DNA from: Accumulibacter sp.
GTDB taxonomy: Bacteria; Pseudomonadota; Gammaproteobacteria; Burkholderiales; Rhodocyclaceae
Length of the DNA stretch: 64,000 nt
Direction of reading: 5' to 3'
NCBI RefSeq assembly: GCF_029255125.1
Contig: NZ_JAPUVR010000085.1
Location: forward strand, 62,001-126,000
How positions within the stretch are numbered: the stretch's first letter is position 1; each line of letters starts with the position of its first letter. Below, piece after piece: positions 57,579-64,000 of this stretch. The notes under the pieces were generated by a model that saw only the letters and a list, made by a program, of their open reading frames with translations, was not told the DNA's origin and did not search any database. A program made the translations under genes and the position numbers.

Positions 57579-58114
57579 CAGGCGCCCAGGATGAAGTTGG
57601 CAGCCAGGGCTAGATCAGGGAAGACCGTCGTCCCGCTCGGCAGACCACCGCCGGCCTGGGTTTCCGTTCCCTTGCCGGTCAACACGAGCAGCGGCTTGGC
57701 GCCCACCGCGACCGCTGCCTGCAGGTCGCGCAAGGAATCGCCCACCGCCGGCACACCCGCCAGATCGACGTTGAAGCAGCTGGCGATGCGCTCCAGCATG
57801 CCGGTTTTCGGCTTGCGGCAGTTGCAGTTGGCCTCGATCGGATGCGGACAGTAGAAGATCGCGTCGATCCGCCCGCCGGCCCCCAGCACCGCACGATGCA
57901 TCTTGTCGTGGATCGCGTTGAGCGTGTCCATGTCGAATAGCCCACGTCCAATGCCCGACTGGTTGGTCGCGACGATGACCAGATAGCCCGCCTCGTGCAA
58001 GCGCGCGATGGCGTCCAGGCTACCGGGAATCGGCCGCCATTCTGCCGGCGACTTGATGAACTGCTTCGAATCGTAGTTGATCACGCCGTCGCGATCGAGA
58101 ATGACCAGTTTCAT
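57578..58114 (-). CDS. gmhB: D-glycero-beta-D-manno-heptose-1,7-bisphosphate 7-phosphatase
   Basis: HAD-family phosphatase of the ADP-heptose (LPS core) pathway. The 178-residue protein has the nucleophile motif LDRDGVIN (D7, D9), ATNQSG and the zinc-loop cysteines in CPHPIEANCNCRKPKTGM. It overlaps the glyS stop by four bases and plsC by one. Confidence 0.94.
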   Translation of the reverse strand: MKLVILDRDGVINYDSKQFIKSPAEWRPIPGSLDAIARLHEAGYLVIVATNQSGIGRGLFDMDTLNAIHDKMHRAVLGAGGRIDAIFYCPHPIEANCNCRKPKTGMLERIASCFNVDLAGVPAVGDSLRDLQAAVAVGAKPLLVLTGKGTETQAGGGLPSGTTVFPDLALAANFILGA

Positions 58115-60183
58115 ACCGTCAGTTTCGCCATATCGGCTACCGCGTTCAACTCGTCGTACAGGGCTTTCAGCAGGCCCAGACGATTGTTGCGCAGCAGCGG
58201 TTCCTCAACGTTGACCATGACCTCTTCGAAAAAGCGATCGACCTCGCTGCGCACCCCGGCGAGAACCCTCAGCGCATCGGCGTAGTCCTCATTCTGTACA
58301 TGCGAACGGACCTGCGGAGCGATCAGGACGACGCGCTGAAACAGAGCCTTCTCGGCATCTTCCTCGAGCAGGGCAATGTCCGGCTCAGGCAGCGGACCGC
58401 TCGCCTTGCGCAGAATATTGCCGATCCGCTTGTTTGCCGCAGCCAGCGCCTGCGCTTCCGGCAAGCCGAGAAACTCGCGAACCGCGTCCAGGCGCGCCGG
58501 AACGAGATCGATCCGCGTCGGTCGCTGGGCGAGCACCGATTCGATCACATCGCCCGCGTGGCCGGCCTCGCGCAGCGTTCCGCGCAGCCGGTCGAGCATG
58601 AAGCCCAGCAAGGGTTCATCGACTTCCTGTAGTTGAATCCCCTGTTGGCGCAAGGCGTCCTTGGCCTCGCCGATCAATTCGGCCAGATCGAGCGGCAGCG
58701 GTGTCTCCATCAGGATGCGCAGGACGCCGAGCGCCGCCCGGCGCAGACCAAAGGGATCCTTGTCGCCGGTCGGCACCTGGCCGATGGCGAAGAAGCCGAC
58801 CAGTGCGTCAAGCTTGTCGGCCAGCGCGGCAGCGCAGGCGATGTTCCCCACGGGCAGGACATCACCGGCAAAACGCGGCCGGTAGTGCTGTTCGATCGCA
58901 TCGGCGACGACCGGCAGCCCGCCTTCGTGCAGCAGGTAGTAACGCCCCATGATCCCTTGCAGTTCAGGGAATTCGCCGACCATGTCGGTGAGCAGGTCGA
59001 TCTTCGAGTAAAGCGCCGCGCGCTCGGCCAGATTGCCGTCGGCGTGCAGTCTGCCCGCAATGCTGCGCGCCAGCCGGCCAAGCCGCTGTGCGCGATCGCC
59101 GAGGGTGCCGAGCTTGTGATGGTAGACCACCGACGCCAGCCGCGTGACCCGGTTGGCAAAGCCGTTCTTGCGGTCCTGATCGAAAAAGAAGCGGGCGTCG
59201 GACAGGCGCGGGCGGACGACGCGTTCGTTACCACGAATGATCGGCCCAGGATCGGCGACTTCCATGTTCGAGACGATGAGAAACTTGTTGAGCAGCTTGC
59301 CCTGGGCGTCGAGCAGCGGGAAATACTTCTGGTTCTGCTGCATGGTCAGGATCAGGCACTCCTGCGGAACGGCAAGATACTCGGCCTCGAACTCGCCAAC
59401 CTGGATCACCGGCCACTCGACCAGCGAGGTAACCTCATCGAGCAGCCCATCAGCCGGGTTGATGCGCGCCGCCAGCCGGCTCGCCGCGCTCGCCAGTTGG
59501 TCGGCGATCGTGGCGCGCCGCTCGGCAAACGACACGATGACCTTGCCGGCCTCCAGACTGCCGACATAGTCTTCGGCGTCGGCCAGGCTGATCTCGCCCT
59601 GCGACAGGAAACGATGACCCAAGGTGACCCGCCCGCTGCGCAGGCCAAGCACTTCAGCCGGAACGACGCGCTCGCCATGCAGGCAGATCAGGCTGTGCAC
59701 CGGGCGGACGAACTGATGATCGGAATCACCCCAGCGCATCAGCTTGGCAATCGGCAGCTTGCGCACCGCCTGCGCGACGATTTCGCCAAGACAGGCGTCT
59801 ACATCCTCACCCTTCTGCGTCCACCGTGCGAGGAAGTACTCGCCTTTCGCTTCGCGCGTCCGCTGCAGCTCGGCAAACGAAACCCCGGCCGCCCGCATGA
59901 AACCCTCGAGTGCCCGGGTGGGCCGCCCTTCGCCATCGACCGCCCCGGCGACCGCCGGTCCCTTCTTTTCGATCACTCGCTCGGGCTGGCGCTCGCTGAC
60001 CCGGGTGATCGCAACGGCGAGGCGGCGCGGAGTGGCGTACGGCGTGCAGACGCTATCCGGATGCAGGAACTGTTGCGCCCGCAAGGCTGAAAAAATCGCC
60101 TCGGCAAAAGCCTCGGACAGGGTCTTGAGCGACTTTGGCGGCAGCTCTTCAGTGCGCAGCTCGATCAACAGCGTTTCGCTCAT
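58111..60183 (-). CDS. glyS: Glycyl-tRNA synthetase beta subunit
   Basis: Subunit of the alpha2beta2 glycyl-tRNA synthetase. The ATG at 60183 (MSETLLIELRTEELPP) gives 690 residues, normal for GlyS, with the HD-like segment and the C-terminal anticodon-binding DALR domain. It starts one base after the glyQ stop. Confidence 0.97.
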   Translation of the reverse strand: MSETLLIELRTEELPPKSLKTLSEAFAEAIFSALRAQQFLHPDSVCTPYATPRRLAVAITRVSERQPERVIEKKGPAVAGAVDGEGRPTRALEGFMRAAGVSFAELQRTREAKGEYFLARWTQKGEDVDACLGEIVAQAVRKLPIAKLMRWGDSDHQFVRPVHSLICLHGERVVPAEVLGLRSGRVTLGHRFLSQGEISLADAEDYVGSLEAGKVIVSFAERRATIADQLASAASRLAARINPADGLLDEVTSLVEWPVIQVGEFEAEYLAVPQECLILTMQQNQKYFPLLDAQGKLLNKFLIVSNMEVADPGPIIRGNERVVRPRLSDARFFFDQDRKNGFANRVTRLASVVYHHKLGTLGDRAQRLGRLARSIAGRLHADGNLAERAALYSKIDLLTDMVGEFPELQGIMGRYYLLHEGGLPVVADAIEQHYRPRFAGDVLPVGNIACAAALADKLDALVGFFAIGQVPTGDKDPFGLRRAALGVLRILMETPLPLDLAELIGEAKDALRQQGIQLQEVDEPLLGFMLDRLRGTLREAGHAGDVIESVLAQRPTRIDLVPARLDAVREFLGLPEAQALAAANKRIGNILRKASGPLPEPDIALLEEDAEKALFQRVVLIAPQVRSHVQNEDYADALRVLAGVRSEVDRFFEEVMVNVEEPLLRNNRLGLLKALYDELNAVADMAKLTV

Positions 60184-60184
60184 C

Positions 60185-61093
60185 TCAGGCCTCCCCACCG
60201 CTGATCGTCTGCGCACGGCACATCGGAAAACCGAGCGCCTGGCGCGAATCATGATAGGCCTGCGCCACCTCGCGCGCCAAAGCGCGCACGCGGCCGATGT
60301 ACGCGGCGCGCTCGGTGACCGAAATGGCGCCGCGCGCATCAAGCAGGTTGAACGTATGCGAACACTTCATGACCATCTCGTAAGCCGGCAAGGCGAGACC
60401 GGCGCCAATCAGGCGCTTCGCTTCCGACTCATATTCGCTGAAATGGCGAAAGAGCAGCTCGACATTCGAATGCTCGAAATTGTACTTCGACTGCTCGACC
60501 TCATTCTGGTGGTAAACATCGCCATAGGTCACGCGATAACCCGGTCCCGCGGCCCACACCAGGTCGAAGACGTTCTCGACGCCCTGCAGGTACATCGCCA
60601 ACCGTTCGATACCGTAGGTGATCTCGCCAAGCACAGGTTTGCACGCCAGCGAACCGACCTCCTGGAAGTAGGTGAATTGAGTTACTTCCATGCCGTCGAG
60701 CCAGACCTCCCAACCCAGCCCCCAAGCGCCCAGCGTCGGACTTTCCCAGTCGTCCTCGACAAACCGTATGTCATGCTCAGCGGTGGCAATGCCGAGCGCG
60801 CGCAGCGAATCCAGGTAGAGTTCCTGGATGTTGTCCGGCGAAGGCTTGAGCACCACCTGATATTGATAGTAATGCTGCAAGCGATTGGGGTTTTCCCCAT
60901 AGCGGCCATCCTTCGGTCGGCGCGAGGGCTGCACGTAGGCCGCGTTCCAGGGTTCCGGCCCGATCGCACGCAGGAAGGTGGCGGTGTGGAAGGTACCGGC
61001 GCCGACTTCCACATCGTACGGCTGAAGCAACGCGCAACCTTGTTTGTCCCAGAAGTTCTCGAGACGCAGAATGACTTCCTGAAAAGTGGGCAT
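60185..61093 (-). CDS. glyQ: Glycyl-tRNA synthetase alpha subunit
   Basis: Catalytic subunit of 302 residues. Conserved blocks include [40 protein letters not shown] and [17 protein letters not shown]. It is the first gene of the glyQ-glyS-gmhB-plsC-ygjP series; kup is 86 bases downstream of its start on the other side and also reads on the minus strand. Confidence 0.97.
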   Translation of the reverse strand: MPTFQEVILRLENFWDKQGCALLQPYDVEVGAGTFHTATFLRAIGPEPWNAAYVQPSRRPKDGRYGENPNRLQHYYQYQVVLKPSPDNIQELYLDSLRALGIATAEHDIRFVEDDWESPTLGAWGLGWEVWLDGMEVTQFTYFQEVGSLACKPVLGEITYGIERLAMYLQGVENVFDLVWAAGPGYRVTYGDVYHQNEVEQSKYNFEHSNVELLFRHFSEYESEAKRLIGAGLALPAYEMVMKCSHTFNLLDARGAISVTERAAYIGRVRALAREVAQAYHDSRQALGFPMCRAQTISGGEA

Positions 61094-61179
61094 GGCAATG
61101 TGAAAGCCGCAGCAAAGAGGATTGACAATTCTACTTCATGCCGCGCACGCGATTGCGCACGCGGCAATGGGCAGTCGCC

Positions 61180-63087
61180 TTACGACAACTCGACCTGTGC
61201 TCCCAGTTCGACGACCCGGTTGGGCGGAATCTTGAAAAAGGCGGTCGCCGTATCGGCATTACGGAACATCCAGGTAAACAGGATCTGGCGCCAGTAGGCC
61301 ATGCGCGAGCGCCGGGAAATCGGCATCGTGACCACCGTTTCGCGGCCCAGGAAGAACGATGTCTCCATCATCTCGAAACGCAGACCGTGCTGCGTCGCAC
61401 ACAGATCCATGACGCGCGGCACGTCCGGATCGTCCTTGAAGCCGTAACGGACGAAGACGCGGAAGAAGCCGGCCGACAAGGTCTCGACGCGCACCCGCTC
61501 GTCGTCCGGGACGTGCGGCACATCCTCGGTAACGACGTTGATCAGCACGACCCGTTTATGCAGGATCTTGTTGTGGTAAAGATTATGCAGCAGCGCACGC
61601 GGCACGCCTTGCGGCTCGGCGGTCATGAAGATGCCCGTTCCCTCGACACGCTGCGGTCCGCCAGTAGCCAGGCTTTCGATGAACGCATCCAGCGGTATCG
61701 ACTCCGACTGCAATTTTTCGTAAAGGAGTTTGCGACCAAGTTTCCAGGTCGACAGGAGGGCAAAGACCGACAGGCCAAGCACCAGGGGAAACCAGCCGCC
61801 GTCAAGGATCTTGGTCACGTTGGCGGAAAAGAACGCAAAGTCGACGATCACGAAGAAGAGAAGGAACAGCGCAGCGTACGTCCAGTTCCACTTCCATAGC
61901 GCGCGCACGACGACGAAAGCGAGGATGGTATCGATCATCATGGTCAAGGTGACGGCGATGCCGTAGGCCGCTGCCAGATTCGACGACGAGCGGAAACCGA
62001 CGACGACGACGATCACCGAGAGGAGGAGCAGCCAGTTGATGTTCGGCACGTAGATCTGCCCCTTCTCGCGCTCCGAGGTGAATTTCACCTGGATGCGTGG
62101 GCAATAGCCGAGCTGCATGGCCTGGCTGGTGAGCGAGAACGCACCGGAAATGACCGCCTGCGAGGCGATCACGGTGGCGGCGGTGGCCAGGACGACGAGC
62201 GGAACGAGCAGCAGTTCGCTGGGCGCCAGCAGGAAGAAGGGATTCTCGATCGCTTTCGGATCGTGCAGCAGCAAGGCGCCCTGCCCGAGGTAGTTGAGAT
62301 AGAGCAAGGGAAAGACGAAGGCGAACCAGGCCCATTTGATCGCCCGACGGCCGAAATGGCCCATGTCCGCGTAGAGCGCTTCGCCACCGGTGATCGCGAG
62401 TACGACCGAACCCAGCGCCAGGAAGGCCAGACCCTGATTATCGACAAAAAACCTGATCGCATACCACGGATTGATCGCCGCCAGCACCTCCGGATATTGC
62501 AACACATTCCACAGGCCGAGGACGCCCAGCGTGGCGAACCAGAGCATCATCACCGGTCCGAACAAGGCACCGACGGCGGCCGTTCCGTTGCGTTGGAAAA
62601 AGAAGAGGAGTACCAGAATGGTGACGGTAATCGGCAGGATGTACGCCTTGAGCAGCGGCGTGATCACTTCGAGACCCTCGACCGCGCTGAGCACCGACAT
62701 CGCCGGCGTGATCACGGCATCGCCGTAGAACAGGGCGGCGCCGAAAATCCCCAGCAATGAGAGCAGCCAGAGGACGCGCGGCGAGGCGTTCGCCGTACGC
62801 AGCGCGAGTGCAGTCAGGGCCATGATGCCGCCCTCGCCTTTGTTGTCGGCGCGCGTGATCACCAGCACGTACTTCATCGACACGGTGATCGTCATCGCCC
62901 AGAAAACCAGCGAGAGAATCCCGAGAACGTTGTCGGGCGTGACGGCCACCGGATGATGGCCGCCGAAGACCTCGCGCACGGTGTATAACGGGCTGGTTCC
63001 GATATCGCCGAAGACGACCCCCATCGCCGCCAGCGCGGTCGCCGCCAAGCCGGATTGCCCGCCGTGCGGCGCATTTTCTGCAGTCAT
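61180..63087 (-). CDS. kup: KUP-family potassium uptake protein
   Basis: Proton-coupled K+ uptake system. From ATG 63087 (MTAENAPHGGQSG), with GGGAGAGGAAA immediately upstream, the protein has 635 residues and about 12 transmembrane helices starting near GVVFGDIGTSPLYTVREVFG, the family signature, and a C-terminal cytoplasmic domain. A longer in-frame reading to 63234 is rejected. The spacer to the divergent corA-like gene holds its promoter. Confidence 0.95.
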   Translation of the reverse strand: MTAENAPHGGQSGLAATALAAMGVVFGDIGTSPLYTVREVFGGHHPVAVTPDNVLGILSLVFWAMTITVSMKYVLVITRADNKGEGGIMALTALALRTANASPRVLWLLSLLGIFGAALFYGDAVITPAMSVLSAVEGLEVITPLLKAYILPITVTILVLLFFFQRNGTAAVGALFGPVMMLWFATLGVLGLWNVLQYPEVLAAINPWYAIRFFVDNQGLAFLALGSVVLAITGGEALYADMGHFGRRAIKWAWFAFVFPLLYLNYLGQGALLLHDPKAIENPFFLLAPSELLLVPLVVLATAATVIASQAVISGAFSLTSQAMQLGYCPRIQVKFTSEREKGQIYVPNINWLLLLSVIVVVVGFRSSSNLAAAYGIAVTLTMMIDTILAFVVVRALWKWNWTYAALFLLFFVIVDFAFFSANVTKILDGGWFPLVLGLSVFALLSTWKLGRKLLYEKLQSESIPLDAFIESLATGGPQRVEGTGIFMTAEPQGVPRALLHNLYHNKILHKRVVLINVVTEDVPHVPDDERVRVETLSAGFFRVFVRYGFKDDPDVPRVMDLCATQHGLRFEMMETSFFLGRETVVTMPISRRSRMAYWRQILFTWMFRNADTATAFFKIPPNRVVELGAQVELS

Positions 63088-63420
63088 TTTCCTCTCCCCC
63101 TTAGTGGATGACCAGTCTCCCGTCGCGCTGGGCGGACAAACGACGGCGCGACCGCCCCCCTCGCTGTGCAGCGCCGTCGCCAAAGGCCGCGCCGTCTGCC
63201 TGCTCTCGCCAGATTCCCTATTGCAGCGCAACACGAAACCGCGGCATTCTACACTGCGTAATGCCCGGTCGGAATCGACAAACGCATCTTTCGGCTCGAC
63301 TGCAGCGAGTCATTGCGAATTGTTTCAGGCTATTCTGCAGCGCCCGGCAGCACCCGTTTCGGCAAATGACCGAGTGCTATAATTGTCTGTTTTTACACTT
63401 GGCGTCGGGAGGTCGCAATC
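63088..63420. other. 333-base divergent promoter region of kup and the CorA-like gene
   Basis: No gene or RNA recognised. On the minus strand TAGAAT (plus coordinates 63246-63251) could be a -10 for kup; the plus-strand promoter for the CorA-like gene is at 63357-63383. The part next to kup is GC-rich and without visible features. Confidence 0.5.
63357..63383 (+). promoter_or_regulatory. Candidate extended -10 promoter of the CorA-like gene
   Basis: TGCTATAAT ends at 63383, a perfect -10 hexamer with an extended-10 TG; the -35 (TTTCGG) is weak. Transcription would start near 63390, giving a 5' leader of about 30 bases with GGGAGG ahead of the ATG at 63421. Confidence 0.5.
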
Positions 63421-64000
63421 ATGGGCGAAGAGAATAGGCAGCTTGTTCCAGGAATGCTCGAGAAGCGGATCGCCGACGTTCATCTGACCGAGGTGCGCTC
63501 GCTGCTGTCGCTGCAGAAGCTGGTCGAAGATCTGGTGCGCGAACAGACGACGCCCGACCAGGACGAAGTCGATGTCGAGCTGCAGCAGCAGTATCGCAAG
63601 GAACTGCGCCAGAAGCTGAAGATGATGCCGCCGCGAGAAATCGCCTACATCATCGAATCGCTCGAACCGAACGAGCGCCTGGTCGTCTGGAACGAAGTCA
63701 AGGAAGGCGCCGACCCGATCCTTGCCCTGCTGCCCGACGATGTGCTCGAGGAACTGATCGACGATAGCCACTATCGCAACGAGAGAACCGCGATCACCGC
63801 CTTCGAGCTGCGCGATGGCCGCCTGCGCCAGATTTCGGTCGAAAAGCCCGAGGATCTGGAAGGCGTCAAGCCGATCTGGGTCGACCTGATCGCCCCGACC
63901 AAGAAGATTCGTGCCTGGATCGGCAACCAGTTCGAAGTCGATCTGCCCGATCCCGGCGGCCTCACCGACCTCGAGGCGAGCGCGCGCTTCTATGTCGACG
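63421..64000 (+). CDS. corA: CorA-type magnesium transporter with MgtE-like N-terminal domain (partial)
   Basis: Runs off the right edge after 193 codons. Residues 1-135 form a helical domain with repeated LEPNERLVVWNEVKEG and LLPDDVLEELIDDS segments, resembling the cytosolic N domain of MgtE. From about residue 150 the text is CorA: PIWVDLIAPTKKIRAWIGNQ and LEASARFYVD. The membrane part with the GMN motif lies beyond the window. GGGAGG is the ribosome site. Confidence 0.82.
   Translation, partial: MGEENRQLVPGMLEKRIADVHLTEVRSLLSLQKLVEDLVREQTTPDQDEVDVELQQQYRKELRQKLKMMPPREIAYIIESLEPNERLVVWNEVKEGADPILALLPDDVLEELIDDSHYRNERTAITAFELRDGRLRQISVEKPEDLEGVKPIWVDLIAPTKKIRAWIGNQFEVDLPDPGGLTDLEASARFYVD

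Noticed and set aside
58633-60090. A 485-codon open frame on the plus strand opposite glyS
   Set aside because: Antisense to a conserved synthetase gene; long reverse frames arise from GC-rich codon use.

Overview
The window is GC-rich chromosomal DNA from a betaproteobacterium, most likely of the Rhodocyclales and plausibly close to Candidatus Accumulibacter. The evidence is gene order: rpsF-priB-rpsR-rplI-dnaB, the rpoE-rseC-mucD-lepA-lepB-rnc-era-recO-pdxJ-acpS block, and glyQ-glyS-gmhB-plsC, all typical of that class. The genus is an inference from memory of gene content. I see no tRNA, rRNA, CRISPR array, phage gene or intact insertion sequence. Nearly all DNA is coding, with short spacers and many 1 to 4 bp overlaps.

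Region 1 (1-5.2 kb) is a glycogen and hexose-phosphate block on the minus strand: glgA (cut by the window edge), glgC, pgm and pgi. Region 2 (5.4-9.3 kb) holds a bacteriohemerythrin and an SOS operon, lexA-imuA-imuB, with a LexA box in front of lexA and a divergent Bcp peroxiredoxin. Region 3 (9.3-17.6 kb) has a PIN-PhoH ATPase, a secreted transglutaminase-like protein, dnaB, the rpsF ribosomal operon and a two-RCK-domain potassium channel with a DUF6394 membrane partner.

Region 4 (17.7-25.6 kb) is a small surface-glycan locus: a membrane glycosyltransferase-like protein and a GT2 enzyme on the minus strand, then a methyltransferase, a fused glutaminase/sugar amidotransferase and a flippase on the plus strand. 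Region 5 (25.6-35.6 kb) is accessory: a dienoyl-CoA isomerase, a MoxR/VWA pair, a PstS-like binding protein beside a chemoreceptor, about 1.1 kb with no recognisable gene, an Aer-like receptor and an EamA transporter.

Region 6 (35.6-43.0 kb) is a copper and heme assembly plus terminal reductase cluster: SCO1, a DUF1318 protein, PCuAC, heme A synthase, a 49-residue membrane protein, a CuA subunit II, a heme-copper subunit I, a farnesyltransferase and a second SCO. Subunit I keeps all the metal-ligand histidines but has glutamine where O2-reducing A/B-family oxidases carry the active-site tyrosine. An FNR/DNR-type palindrome lies at class II spacing ahead of the operon. Together these suggest an sNOR-type nitric oxide reductase rather than an ordinary cytochrome oxidase. 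This is the most interesting system in the window.

Region 7 (43.1-63.1 kb) is a long minus-strand run of core genes: pgsA, uvrC, nagZ, acpS, pdxJ, recO, era, rnc, a DUF4845 gene, lepB, lepA, a glutaredoxin-like gene, mucD/degP, rseC, rpoE, a YgjP-like peptidase, plsC, gmhB, glyS, glyQ and kup. The usual rseA and rseB genes between rpoE and rseC are absent. At the right edge a plus-strand gene (63421 onward) joins an MgtE-type N-terminal domain to CorA and is cut by the window end.
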